64,000 bases of DNA from JAAFJT01 sp043744275 (GTDB lineage: Bacteria; Bacteroidota; Bacteroidia; Chitinophagales; Saprospiraceae). The notes beneath the pieces are model-generated. The model did no database searches and was not told the DNA's origin. It saw only the letters and a list, made by a program, of their open reading frames with translations. Positions 37,501 through 46,048 of this stretch are shown in pieces; positions within the stretch are counted from its first letter, which is position 1, and every line of letters begins with the position of its first letter. The position numbers and the translations under genes are program-made. The DNA is taken from contig JAYTUY010000151.1 of NCBI GenBank assembly GCA_043744275.1, positions 1 through 64,000 of the forward strand, given 5' to 3'.

Positions 37501-38212
37501 TAATTTTACATATTCTTCATCTACTTGCTCTGATTTAAATGAACCAGCGGATAATTCATCTACTACAGCGACTGTTATGGCAGTGAATACATCCATCAAT
37601 TCTCAAATTGGTACTGCAACTGATTTGGATTTTTACAAATTTACAACTACGGCAGCAACTCCTAAGATAAAAGTCACTTTGACTAATCTTCCTTTTGACT
37701 ACGATGTAAGACTTTATAGTTCAACAGGTGCTGGTGCTTTAAGTTCTCAAATTGGTATTTCTCAAAATAATGGAACAGCCAGTGAAACCATTATTTATAA
37801 TATTTCAACGAGTGCTAAAACGTATTACATCAGAGTAAATGGTTATAGCGGTGCACTTTCTACGACAGTTTGTTACAATTTGACAGTGAGTACAGGAGCG
37901 ACTAATTTCAGCCGTCCGTTTGTAGCTGCGGTTAATACAGATAAAGTGTTGCTTGAAAAAGTAAAAATGTTAGTATTCCCTAACCCAGCTACGGATATTG
38001 TCAATATTCAATTCATTGCACAAAATGAAGGCGAGTATAAAATTAGCTTGATTGATGTAGTAGGAAAAGAAGTACTGAATCAAATCAATAATTTTAGCGA
38101 AGGCGAAAACAGTGTGGAAATGAAAACGAACAATTTGCCTAAAGGTGTTTATCTTGTAAAAGTGAGCAGCGGGAGTCAAACTGAAGTGAGTAAGTTGATT
38201 ATTGAAAAGTAA
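34577..38212 (+). CDS. Secreted sortilin-like BNR propeller protein with T9SS sorting domain
   Basis: 1211 residues. Signal peptide MLKFAKVLLLSIVIIASATS, then a helical region (20-110). BNR/Asp-box repeats run over ~115-780 (KSTNGGTSWAPI, RSTDAGATWTQT). An Ig-like Big_3 domain (~785-870), a CARDB-like domain (~875-970) and a PPC-type domain (~975-1090, DLDFYKFTT.. YYIRVNGYSG) follow. The C-terminal domain PNPATDIVNIQF.. GVYLVKVSSGSQTEVSKLIIEK is a type A T9SS sorting signal, so it is exported to the surface. Its ligand or substrate is unknown. Three dispersed words read PSV in linkers or loops (35445, 36920, 37256). Confidence 0.9.
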   Translation: MLKFAKVLLLSIVIIASATSTLTAQTWLELKEQGANYNQIKAAFLRDNAGKMKEFKRELQKEVNGKAAPEAQYEREMEGMVQFMRWSEFVGPRVKESNGDLTSISEGMYRAIAKKSREVQTRAASWTLMGPKSTPTNGGNGRVNAIRVHPTDPNILFACTPASGLWKSTNGGTSWAPISDAISALGCTDVAIDPSNTNVMYLATGDGDAADVFTLGVYKSTDGGASWAPTTLVFNLSSGQTLSKILIDPTNSNTIIVGGRAGIYRSTDAGATWTQTMTAGVRDLEFQVGNPSVVFAGGYGTNVGFWRSTNGGVAWTKIATVPSTAAQRVAVGITAADPLYVYALVANDGATSTTAYGLKGVYLSVDGGVTFTQKFLGTTTNTLGWSTGGTGDKDGQGWYDLSIAVSPIDKNILFTGGVNIWKSINGGAAWTKNTAWDASHTAGNYVHADNHDIIYAGTNVYATCDGGVFKTANEGTAWTDISANISNAQLYGLGLSGINANTIISGHQDNGTNRTTNGTTWAQVNGGDGMLCFIDRTSDNNMFSSIYYGSLYRSTNGGGSFSSIYTVPGGGWVTPWLQDPVTATTLYAGGTNVVKSTNSGTAWATISSFATAVGTLVALDVAKSNNQVIVAVSGTNVMKTINGGTAWTDITAGLPAGTAIQTVHIDVNDANKIYVGLASYAGNSAFCSSNGGTTWTNISAGMPSLPVNCFITQNSVAGVVYCGNDLGVYYSNNSGAAWQSFTGGMPGIIVKDLEIFYPTSKIRAATYGRGIWESNLNGSNAAPSVSITSPASGAVFASPATITIDANAADGDGTVSNVEFYNGSTLLGSDNTAPYSFTWAGVGVGSYSLTAKAFDNVGASTVSTAVAISVSLANDAGISAIAAPSGTITTASVTPSVTLKNFGSATLTSVAILYKVDAGAESTFNWTGSLASGATVSVGLTAVTGYSAAAHTFTAKTSAPNGATDGNTANDAITSNFTYSSSTCSDLNEPADNSSTTATVMAVNTSINSQIGTATDLDFYKFTTTAATPKIKVTLTNLPFDYDVRLYSSTGAGALSSQIGISQNNGTASETIIYNISTSAKTYYIRVNGYSGALSTTVCYNLTVSTGATNFSRPFVAAVNTDKVLLEKVKMLVFPNPATDIVNIQFIAQNEGEYKISLIDVVGKEVLNQINNFSEGENSVEMKTNNLPKGVYLVKVSSGSQTEVSKLIIEK

Positions 38213-38288
38213 AAACTCTTGAGTTTTTATGTTTTACATTTTACATTTAGAATTTTATATTTTATATTTAAAATAATAGAAAAAAACA

Positions 38289-38323
38289 ACCCCCTCAGTA
38301 TCCGTACTGAGGGGGTGTTTTTT
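38289..38323 (+). terminator. Terminator built from two inverted dispersed words
   Basis: CCCCCTCAGTA (38290-38300), loop TCCG, then TACTGAGGGGG (38305-38315): a stem of about 12 bp followed by TGTTTTTTTT. Both arms are copies of the genome-wide word. It lies about 75 nt after the stop of the T9SS propeller gene, with an A run upstream making it usable from either strand. Confidence 0.93.
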
Positions 38324-38792
38324 TCGAGTAATAGTTAAAAGTTGTAAATGTAAATGTAAAGAATTGTAAATCGGTTCCTAAGATGCTTATCAATAGAGGT
38401 TCAATTTTTAAACCATAATTTTCAATTTTAACGCCATTTCTAACCAATTCGTGACACCTTCTCATTCAACAATTATTGATTTAAATTTTAATCAAAATAA
38501 TATTGCAGTTATAAGCTGTTGATTTTGAATGTTTTAAATTAATCATTGTTTAATAATATAAAAAATTAAAGCTACTATAATTCCCATTGGCGTGACTCGA
38601 TGGCAGAGAAACAAACTTATCAAAATTCTATTGAAAATCGCCTCCCAATCACTATTTTATAAGCAATATGTTAAAACAATATGTTTAATTAACAGCCCAT
38701 TTACTTTGACGCAATAAATTATAAGCTTAAATTTGGTTATCACATAAGAAAATTTAAACTATTGATAAATCATGTTTTAACCATCCAAAATT
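38324..38792. other. AT-rich spacer before the metzincin gene
   Basis: No ORF, RNA gene or strong hairpin is recognised in this 469-nt stretch. It probably holds the promoter of the gene at 38793, but no clear TAnnTTTG box with correct spacing was found. Confidence 0.4.
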
Positions 38793-41249
38793 ATGAATAT
38801 AGCTGTTTTATTGTTGAAATGTAAAAATGAACCGCGTGTGACGACTCTTACACGGGATCAGATTCAAGGAATGACGGCAAAGGTTGCAAGTTTCTTATTT
38901 GATCAATCTGGCGGTCGGGAGCTTCTTGAGTTTCGAGTATTTGATTGGTTTGAATTGTCAATAACAGGTCCAGAATGGAATGCTCTCCAATTTAATGCAG
39001 GGCAGAAAGTCGTACCTGAAGTAGCAACAGCCCTGAATGTTGATCTCTCTGTCTACGGGCATTATGTGCTGATTATTGATAAATCAGATGCTTTCAGTGC
39101 CGCATGGAACACGCCCGGGGCTCTCAAATACAACCACATGGCTGCCCAAACCCTTAATCCTGCCATATTGGGTCATGAATTGGGTCATATGTATGGCTCA
39201 GGTCATGCTAATTTAGACCGCATCGTTGGACCTTTAGAATATGGCGATCAATTTTGCATTATGGGAAATGAGAGCCATAAATACACCTTTATAGACGACA
39301 AGTTAAAGGCAGCAAGCGGGCCTGGCATGGTAGCTCCTAATTTAATAGCCTGTAATTGGTTGGATTTAAATCAAAAAAATGTAACGATTGATGTTAGGAA
39401 ACAACTCAATTCAGCAACTCATGAAACGACTATTGAACTTGCCCCTTTGCAAGGCCCCCCCTCAGTCAACTATGCAGGATTGCCTGTGGTAGCATTGGGC
39501 GAAAGTTTCGTAGCCAGTCAAAAACTGCTCATTGAATTTAGAACGATATCAGGTTGGGACAAGGGTATGCCTAAAGTACCTTCACTCAATGGATGGGTTC
39601 TCGCTCATTTAACTAATGGTGCTAAACCAGGAGCAAATTCACTGCGAATTGGGGCAATGGGTGCCAAAGTAGATGAAGAAATGTATGTTCGACAATCAGC
39701 AGTAACCATTAAAGTTAAGTCTTTTGATGCTAATAAAAACACTGTAACGCTCAAATTGTCGCGCCTTAATCCTATGATTCAACAAGTTTTTTCAGGGGGC
39801 GATGGCGTCATTTATGCCATTATGGATAACGGCGATTTGATGTGGTATCGACATGATGGTCGTGCAGATGGCAGCTTCAAATGGGCAGATAATAATCCCA
39901 GAAAGGTGGGTGCTGGATGGAATTTCAAACACGTATTTTCAGGCGGCGATGGCGTTATTTATGCTATCACCAACACCAACGATTTGCTATGGTTTCGACA
40001 TGACGGACGCTCAGATGGCACATTCAAATGGGCAGACGACAATGCTCGGAAAGTAGGCACTGGCTGGGACATGAAACAAGTATTTTCAGGCGGAAATGGT
40101 GTCATTTATGCCATCACTCATACAGGCGATCTCTTATGGTTTCGGCACGACGGACGCGGCGACGGAAGTTTTAGATGGGCAGATATTAAAGCCAGAAAGG
40201 TAGGCGTCGGTTGGAATATGAAGCAGGTATTTTCAGGCGGCGATGGCGTGATTTATGCCATCAATGACAACAATGATTTGCTCTGGTTTCTTCACACTGG
40301 ACGAAACGATGGCAGCTTCAAATGGGTAGACAATAATGCTCGAAAAGTCGGAAATGGTTGGAGTGCACCGAAGGTATTTGCAGATGGCAACGGTGTAATT
40401 TATGCTATCACTAACAGTACTGAACTTCAATGGTTTCAACATGCTGGACGCAGTGATGGCAGTTTTAGATGGACTGATAATAATGCTCGGAAAATAGGCA
40501 TTGGTTGGAGTTTTTCACACATTATATATGCCTTGACAAATGATGGCGATTTAATGTGGTTTCGTCACGATGGTCGAAATGATGGCAGTTTTACTTGGGG
40601 ATTCGATAAAGGCAAATTAGTCAACTCCCTTTGGAACTTCAAACAGATATTTTCAGGTGGCGATGGCATCGTTTATGGCGTCATGGACAATGGCGATTTG
40701 ATTTGGAATCGCCACGATGGCAGAGGTGTCGCGGGCTTAAATTGGGCAGACCTCAAGGGTAAAAAAGTAGGCGTTGGTTGGAACATGAAGCATATATTTT
40801 CGGGAGACGATGGCGTCATTTATGCCATCAATGCAAATGGTGATTTGCTTTGGTTTAGGCATGACGGACGAAATGATGGCAGTTTTAGATGGACAGATAA
40901 CAATGCCCGAAAAATAGGCACTGGGTGGAATATGAAGCATGTATTTTATGGCGGCGACGGCATTATTTACGCCATTAATGACAATAATGACCTACTTTGG
41001 TTTCGTCATGAGGGGCGCATGGATGGCAGCTTCAAATGGACTGATAACAATGCCCGAAAAGTAGGAACTGGTTGGGGCATGAAGCAGGTATTTTCAGGCG
41101 GCAATGGCGTCATTTATGCCATTTTGGATAATAATGATTTAGTCTGGTTTAGACATGATGGACGCAGCGATGGTAGCTTCAAATGGACTGATTCTAAAGC
41201 CAGAAAGGTCGGTTCAGGTTGGAGTTTTAAACAATTGTTTTCTGATTGA
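38793..41249 (+). CDS. Metzincin-type metalloprotease fused to two tachylectin-like propellers
   Basis: 818 residues. The N-terminal ~330 residues carry the zinc motif HELGHMYGSGH (His128, Glu129, His132, His138), with the later FCIMGNES segment as a possible Met-turn. Residues ~330-818 are ten repeats of about 49 residues of the form VFSGGDGVIYAI..DLLWFRHDGR.DGSFKW..ARKVGTGW, the tachylectin-2 type. Ten units, with unit 6 shortened and divergent, suggest two five-bladed propellers binding sugars such as N-acetylglucosamine. No signal peptide or T9SS domain is visible, so the export route is unclear. One dispersed word (39455) lies in the protease part. Confidence 0.82.
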   Translation: MNIAVLLLKCKNEPRVTTLTRDQIQGMTAKVASFLFDQSGGRELLEFRVFDWFELSITGPEWNALQFNAGQKVVPEVATALNVDLSVYGHYVLIIDKSDAFSAAWNTPGALKYNHMAAQTLNPAILGHELGHMYGSGHANLDRIVGPLEYGDQFCIMGNESHKYTFIDDKLKAASGPGMVAPNLIACNWLDLNQKNVTIDVRKQLNSATHETTIELAPLQGPPSVNYAGLPVVALGESFVASQKLLIEFRTISGWDKGMPKVPSLNGWVLAHLTNGAKPGANSLRIGAMGAKVDEEMYVRQSAVTIKVKSFDANKNTVTLKLSRLNPMIQQVFSGGDGVIYAIMDNGDLMWYRHDGRADGSFKWADNNPRKVGAGWNFKHVFSGGDGVIYAITNTNDLLWFRHDGRSDGTFKWADDNARKVGTGWDMKQVFSGGNGVIYAITHTGDLLWFRHDGRGDGSFRWADIKARKVGVGWNMKQVFSGGDGVIYAINDNNDLLWFLHTGRNDGSFKWVDNNARKVGNGWSAPKVFADGNGVIYAITNSTELQWFQHAGRSDGSFRWTDNNARKIGIGWSFSHIIYALTNDGDLMWFRHDGRNDGSFTWGFDKGKLVNSLWNFKQIFSGGDGIVYGVMDNGDLIWNRHDGRGVAGLNWADLKGKKVGVGWNMKHIFSGDDGVIYAINANGDLLWFRHDGRNDGSFRWTDNNARKIGTGWNMKHVFYGGDGIIYAINDNNDLLWFRHEGRMDGSFKWTDNNARKVGTGWGMKQVFSGGNGVIYAILDNNDLVWFRHDGRSDGSFKWTDSKARKVGSGWSFKQLFSD
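39778..41245 (+). repeat. Ten in-frame ~147-bp repeats encoding propeller blades
   Basis: Units of about 147 bp start near 39784, 39931, 40078 and so on through the end of the gene. They are highly similar at DNA and protein level except unit 6 (about 40519-40644), which is shorter, and unit 7, which is divergent. High identity suggests recent duplication or gene conversion between blades. No dispersed word falls within them. Confidence 0.85.
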
Positions 41250-41280
41250 TGTGAAACTTATTTCTTAAAATACTCATTAT

Positions 41281-41313
41281 AAAAAGCCTTTTGCGCTTAG
41301 CAAAAGGCTTTTT
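41281..41313 (+). terminator. Hairpin terminator after the tachylectin-repeat gene
   Basis: Perfect 14-bp stem AAAAAGCCTTTTGC / GCAAAAGGCTTTTT with a 5-nt loop GCTTA and a T run, 31 nt after the stop. A dispersed word with seven Cs follows at 41369-41383 before the next gene. Confidence 0.9.
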
Positions 41314-41467
41314 ATTAAGCAAATGTAATATAATTTTTCACTATTCACTTTTCACTTTTCACTTTAACACCCCCCCTCAGTATTTTCAGGTTTTTTATAA
41401 CTAAAACTATAATAAATTACAATTAAGAATTAGGAAAAAGTTACTTTTGAAAAAAAAGTGAAACAAT

Positions 41468-42088
41468 ATGAAAGAAGATATGGACAATTGGGTAAAATAT
41501 CCAACTACATTATTAGGGCAAACAGTGGATTTAATGCCTTTAGAAAAAGAGCATTTAGAAGCATTGGAAACATTGGCAAAGGATAAAAGAATCTGGGAAT
41601 TTTATGCGTATGATGGAAGTGATACTGATGTTTTTTCAAACATTTTCAATTCAGCATTGAATGAAAGAGAAAAAGGAAATCAAATGCCATTTACTATTTT
41701 CTTCAAACCTGAGAATAAAATAATCGGTAGTACAAGGTTTTTAGACATCCAACCGAAGCATAAAAAATTGGAAATTGGCTCAACTTGGCTGCATCCTGAT
41801 TATTGGGCAACTGCCGTGAATTTGGAATGTAAGTTATTATTGCTTACTCATTGTTTTGAAAATTTAAAGACATTAAGGGTGCAACTTAAAACAGATGAAA
41901 ATAATACACGCTCCAGAAAAGCAATTGAAAAAATAGGTGGACAATTTGAAGGCATTTTGCGAAATGATATACTCAGAGATAATAATACTCATCGAAATTC
42001 TGCTTATTATAGCATAATTAATACTGAATGGGCAGCAGTAAAGCCAAATTTGACAGACTTTTATAAGAATAAAAAAAATAAATTGTAG
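41468..42088 (+). CDS. GNAT acetyltransferase, RimJ/RimL type
   Basis: 206 residues. The N-terminus VDLMPLEKEHLEALETLAKD is typical of RimJ/RimL-like acetyltransferases. The acetyl-CoA region is IIGSTRFLDIQPKHKKLEIGSTWLHPDYWATAVN, and the C-terminal strand RVQLKTDENNTRSRKAIEKIGGQFEGILR is the usual family ending. It probably acetylates an amino group of a small molecule or protein N-terminus; the substrate is unknown. It stands alone between terminator and peptidase genes. Confidence 0.88.
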   Translation: MKEDMDNWVKYPTTLLGQTVDLMPLEKEHLEALETLAKDKRIWEFYAYDGSDTDVFSNIFNSALNEREKGNQMPFTIFFKPENKIIGSTRFLDIQPKHKKLEIGSTWLHPDYWATAVNLECKLLLLTHCFENLKTLRVQLKTDENNTRSRKAIEKIGGQFEGILRNDILRDNNTHRNSAYYSIINTEWAAVKPNLTDFYKNKKNKL

Positions 42089-42199
42089 CCAATTCGCCTA
42101 TAATTATTTCACAATTATATAGTAGAATTAATCTTTTGAGCAAAAAAAAACTAAACTTTATCACCCCCTCAGTATCTTCAATCCCAAAATCAGATAACT

Positions 42200-43534
42200 A
42201 TGCGAACATCCATTTTTACATTCCTACTGTGCTTCGGGCTGACAACTATTCAAGCTCAAAATGCCTATCCAAAAATTCTGACTGAAAGAGAACGAGCGGA
42301 TATTATTGATGAAATATTGGTTAACAGATTTGATAATTTATTGCCAAAACTCATGCGTCGCGAAGGCGTTGATATGTGGATTCTCATTTCGAGAGAGTAC
42401 AACGAAGACCCCGTCATGAAAACCATGTTGCCAGCCGAATGGCTTTCCGCACGCCGCCGTACCGTCATGGTCTTTTTTGATAAGGGTGGAAAGGAAGGCA
42501 TTGAAAAAATAGCGATTGCAAGATATGACGTGGGCTTGCTCAAAGCTTCATGGAATTTGAATGTTTATCCCGACCAATGGGATGCCCTGATGGAAGCCAT
42601 TAAGGAGCGGCAACCTAAGAAAATAGGTGTGAATATATCGCCCAATTATGCCCATGCTGATGGTCTAAGCCACCATGAATATGAGGAAATGATGAATAAA
42701 ATGCCTGAAACGTATAAAAACAAAGTGGTTTCTGCTGAAAAATTAGCCGTCGCTTGGCTCGAAACTCGAACAGCTAAAGAAATGACTTTGTACGAACACA
42801 TCGCGCATATTTCTCATCAAATTGTCAGAGAGGGTTTATCTGAAAAAGTGATTCAACCGGGCGTCACCACTACGGATGATGTCGTTTGGTGGTATCGTCA
42901 AAAAGTAACGGAACTCGGTTTGGACACTTGGTTTCACCCAACTGTTGATATTCAAAAAGCAGATACCGCTCGATTCGACCATCTCAGAACTTTTTCCAAA
43001 CGCCCCAAAGCGGAGGTGATTGAGCCAGGCGATTTATTGCACGTGGATTTTGGCATCCAATACCTGCGCCTCAATACAGATATGCAAGAACACGCCTATG
43101 TACTGAGGGGGGGTGAAAAAACAGTACCCGACTATTTACAAAAGGCATTTAAAAAAGCCAATCGCTTGCAAGACATTTTGACTGAAAACTTTAAAGCAGG
43201 CAAAACAGGTAATCAAATATTGTCAGATGCCTTAGCGCAAGCTCAAAAAGAAGGCATTAATGGCTCTATTTATACCCATCCAATCGGTTTTCATGGTCAT
43301 GCAGCGGGTCCCACTATCGGCATGTGGGACAATCAAAAAGGCACACCCGGACCGGGCGATTATCCGATGTTTCCAAATACAGCCTATTCCATCGAACTCA
43401 ATGCTTCCGTCGCTATCCCCGAATGGAACAATAAAATTATCCGAATCATGCTGGAACAAGATGGTTTTTATGATGGTCAAAAATTTAGGTATATTGATGG
43501 GCGGCAAGAGGAGATTTATTCGATACCGAGGTAA
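42200..43534 (+). CDS. M24-family metallopeptidase (Xaa-Pro aminopeptidase-like), secreted
   Basis: 444 residues with a signal peptide ending FGLTTIQAQ. The creatinase-like N-domain (residues ~30-190) precedes the pita-bread catalytic domain. Metal-binding residues are visible: Asp in LLHVDFGIQY, Asp in RLNTDMQEHAYV, His in HPIGFHGHAAGPTIG, Glu in AYSIELN and Glu in IMLEQDG. It removes N-terminal residues next to proline in the periplasm or outside. A dispersed word lies 25 nt upstream of the start (42163), another inside encodes VLRGG (43100). Confidence 0.9.
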   Translation: MRTSIFTFLLCFGLTTIQAQNAYPKILTERERADIIDEILVNRFDNLLPKLMRREGVDMWILISREYNEDPVMKTMLPAEWLSARRRTVMVFFDKGGKEGIEKIAIARYDVGLLKASWNLNVYPDQWDALMEAIKERQPKKIGVNISPNYAHADGLSHHEYEEMMNKMPETYKNKVVSAEKLAVAWLETRTAKEMTLYEHIAHISHQIVREGLSEKVIQPGVTTTDDVVWWYRQKVTELGLDTWFHPTVDIQKADTARFDHLRTFSKRPKAEVIEPGDLLHVDFGIQYLRLNTDMQEHAYVLRGGEKTVPDYLQKAFKKANRLQDILTENFKAGKTGNQILSDALAQAQKEGINGSIYTHPIGFHGHAAGPTIGMWDNQKGTPGPGDYPMFPNTAYSIELNASVAIPEWNNKIIRIMLEQDGFYDGQKFRYIDGRQEEIYSIPR

Positions 43535-43549
43535 TAGATGGTGGAATAG

Positions 43550-43631
43550 GAACACGGATGACACGGATTGAGCAGATGTACACAGATATAAAAATCCGCA
43601 ACAATCAGCTCAATCCGTGTTATCCGCGTTC
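43550..43631. repeat. Inverted repeat GAACACGGATGACACGGATTGAGC
   Basis: 24-nt arms 43550-43573 and 43608-43631, near perfect, with an internal spacer. It lies downstream of the M24 peptidase and may act as terminator or be an intergenic element. A dispersed word follows at 43654. Confidence 0.85.
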
Positions 43632-43705
43632 CTACAACAACATGAAGCCTCTGATACTGAGGGGTAGCTACACTTAACTTATTTATTTTAAAAAATTAGA
43701 ATTAA

Positions 43706-43776
43706 GTATCGCGAAACTCCAGTTTCGCTTTCAAATCTTCCTTTTAGACAGTAGCGGAACTGGAGTTCCGTAATAC
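43706..43776. repeat. Inverted repeat GTATCGCGAAACTCCAGTTTCGCT
   Basis: 24-nt arms 43706-43729 and 43753-43776, imperfect complements; each arm also folds on itself. Related sequence is at 16081-16112. It lies 15 nt upstream of the SGNH gene, so it could affect its expression. Confidence 0.8.
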
Positions 43777-43791
43777 AAAATAATTTCAATT

Positions 43792-44301
43792 ATGAAAAAA
43801 CTCTTATTCCTACTTTTACTACTCAGCCTATTCTCTTCTTTTTCAATTAAAAAGATTACTTGGGTCGCTATCGGAGATTCAATTACTTATTTAAATGAGC
43901 ATCCAAATGAAACGGGCAACAGAATTACAAAGGGATATAATATGAAAAACAACGCTTATGGTTCATATAAAGATAAAAAAGGGCAATTATTGTCTCAATT
44001 TGCTGATGCTATCAATGCTATTGGGAAATTTGAACATTTAGATGTTGTTGATTTGTACCATAAAAAACAGTTGAAATTAGATAAATTAGTAAAATTTAAA
44101 CGCTTAAAAGACCCTCAAACAGGCGTTTACAAAGAGTATAAATATCCAATTTCTAACGATATTCCTTTCAATCCCGACGCGGACGAATACCCCTATCCTG
44201 TTGAAGCCATTGATATGACTTATGATGGATTGCACCCTTCGGATAAGGGTTATCAAGTGATTTCAAAGATGTTGGTGAAGGTCTTAAAAAAGTATAAATA
44301 A
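43792..44301 (+). CDS. Shortened SGNH/GDSL hydrolase
   Basis: 169 residues with a hydrophobic N-terminal signal (MKKLLFLLLLLSLFSSFS). The nucleophile block is VAIGDSITY (Ser30) and the C-terminal catalytic block DGLHPSDKG (Asp145, His148). The middle is short: after TGNRITKGYN the sequence jumps to a Lys-rich segment, and the usual block II Gly and block III Asn that form the oxyanion hole are not seen. Related secreted SGNH proteins are about 100 residues longer. This looks like an in-frame internal deletion, so activity is doubtful. It is probably an esterase relative of unknown substrate. Confidence 0.7.
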   Translation: MKKLLFLLLLLSLFSSFSIKKITWVAIGDSITYLNEHPNETGNRITKGYNMKNNAYGSYKDKKGQLLSQFADAINAIGKFEHLDVVDLYHKKQLKLDKLVKFKRLKDPQTGVYKEYKYPISNDIPFNPDADEYPYPVEAIDMTYDGLHPSDKGYQVISKMLVKVLKKYK

Positions 44302-44327
44302 TAAAATTTCAACAAATTCTAAAACAA

Positions 44328-44786
44328 ATGAAAAATATGAAATCTACTATCCAAATAATCTCAGTGGTGATGCTTTTCGCAGCGTGTAACTCTGAAAACA
44401 AACAAAATCAACGCCCACTAATCGGCACTTGGGAACTCATATCAGCAACTTCCACTGAAAAGGACAGCACCGTTTCTACGTTCAATCCCAAAGTAAAAAT
44501 GATAAAAATTATTAATCCGACACATTTTGCTTTTTTGAGCCATGATTTAAATATGGGAAAAGACACCTCTACGGCTGCTTTTATAGCTGGCGGCGGCACA
44601 TATACCTTAGTGGACAGTATTTACACCGAGCATTTGGATTACTTTATTGATAGAAATTGGGAAAACAATAAGTTTGAATTTGTTGTTAAAATTCAAAATG
44701 ATACTTTGATTCAAAAAGGCATTGAAAAAGTTGAAAAATTAGGTGTTGACCATATCATTGTTGAAAAATATAAGAGATGTAAGTAA
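44328..44786 (+). CDS. Lipocalin-like (DUF4488-type) lipoprotein
   Basis: 152 residues. The signal peptide ends with the lipobox FAAC (Cys20). The mature part begins LIGTWELISATSTEKD and alternates beta strands ending DHIIVEKYKRC, as in small lipocalin-like DUF4488 domains of Bacteroidota. A second possible start (44337) lacks no key element. It is 26 nt after the SGNH gene and shares one base with the M43 protease start (TAATG), indicating an operon. Function unknown; ligand binding is inference. Confidence 0.72.
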   Translation: MKNMKSTIQIISVVMLFAACNSENKQNQRPLIGTWELISATSTEKDSTVSTFNPKVKMIKIINPTHFAFLSHDLNMGKDTSTAAFIAGGGTYTLVDSIYTEHLDYFIDRNWENNKFEFVVKIQNDTLIQKGIEKVEKLGVDHIIVEKYKRCK

Positions 44787-45982
44787 TGAAATTGACGCTG
44801 TTAACCATTGCATTTATACTATATTCAAACTGCGGTTATTCACAATCTCCTTGTGAAACATTGCCCTATCAAGCCATTCCTGAAATTGAAAATCAAATAA
44901 CTGAATGGATTTTAAAAAATAAAAAAACGCTCCAAACGCGCTCAACTGTTACTATCCCTGTTGTGGTGCATATTGTTTATAATTCAGCGACGGAAAATAT
45001 ATCGGATGCGGATATATATAATCAAATCAATATCCTCAATCGGGACTTTCGCCGTCGCAATGCAGATTCCACGCAGACCCCCTCAGTATGGAAGACTTTA
45101 GCAGCAGATATTGACATTGAATTTTGTTTAGCGAGTAAGGATACATTAGGCAATCCGACCACAGGCATTACCCGCACTCAAACACCTACGCTTGTTTTTT
45201 CCAATTCAAATAATGTTAAAAACTCCTTCCGAGGAGGCATTGGCAATTGGAATCCAAGAAAATATCTCAACATTTGGGTATGTAACTTGAATACTGCCCT
45301 TTTTGGATTAGGCAGCTACCCTACTTTTTTAGATGCCCGCCCACAAGACGATGGCGTGGTCATCAATTACCGCAATTTCAGCTCAAAACCGCCCAAAGTT
45401 TTAGGCAGAGTATTGGTGCATGAAGTGGGTCATTGGTTCAATTTGATCCATATTTTTGGTGATTCGATTGTCACTTCTTGCTTCGCCCGTTCAGATTTGG
45501 TGGATGATACACCCACTCAACGAGACCCTTCGATTGGTTGTTTTACTTTCCCAAAATGGGATGTTTGCACGACAATGGGCAGCGGCACTATGTTTATGAA
45601 TTATATGGATTATACTGACGAATTGTGTATGAATCTATTCACACTCGGTCAAAAAGAAAGAATGTTAGCAGCCCTCAATCTCTTTCGGTCAGATATTTTA
45701 ACATCAAACGGTTGCTCGACTGTACCGACCGAAGATATAAGCCTCTCCCCTTTCAGCATTTCGCCCAATCCTATTAGAAATGGTTTACTGAAAATAGACA
45801 ATGCTGAAAAAAATGCAGATTTATGGATTTCAAATATTTATGGACAAGTTGTTTTCACTAAAAAAAATATAGCAGAAACAGAACTGATTGATTTCTCAAA
45901 TCAACCCGATGGGCTCTATTTTATTACCATGAAAAAAGGATATAAATCATTGACTGTCAAGGCATTGTGCATGAAACCATAA
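44786..45982 (+). CDS. M43-family (pappalysin-type) metalloprotease with T9SS sorting domain
   Basis: 398 residues. Signal peptide MKLTLLTIAFILYSNCGYSQ. The metzincin motif is HEVGHWFNLIH (His212, Glu213, His216, His222), preceded by the M43 hallmark IPVVVHIVYN and followed by the Met-turn TMFMNYMDY. The C-terminal ~70 residues (PFSISPNPIRNGLLKIDNAEK.. GLYFITMKKGYKSLTVKAL) form a T9SS sorting domain, so it is secreted. It is coupled to the lipoprotein upstream. A dispersed word (45077) reads TPSV and another lies 8 nt after the stop (45991). Confidence 0.92.
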   Translation: MKLTLLTIAFILYSNCGYSQSPCETLPYQAIPEIENQITEWILKNKKTLQTRSTVTIPVVVHIVYNSATENISDADIYNQINILNRDFRRRNADSTQTPSVWKTLAADIDIEFCLASKDTLGNPTTGITRTQTPTLVFSNSNNVKNSFRGGIGNWNPRKYLNIWVCNLNTALFGLGSYPTFLDARPQDDGVVINYRNFSSKPPKVLGRVLVHEVGHWFNLIHIFGDSIVTSCFARSDLVDDTPTQRDPSIGCFTFPKWDVCTTMGSGTMFMNYMDYTDELCMNLFTLGQKERMLAALNLFRSDILTSNGCSTVPTEDISLSPFSISPNPIRNGLLKIDNAEKNADLWISNIYGQVVFTKKNIAETELIDFSNQPDGLYFITMKKGYKSLTVKALCMKP

Positions 45983-46048
45983 GTAAAGATACCCCCTCAG
46001 TAAAATGAGTAAAATCTGTACTTTCCTAAACTTTTACATCATCAAAAT

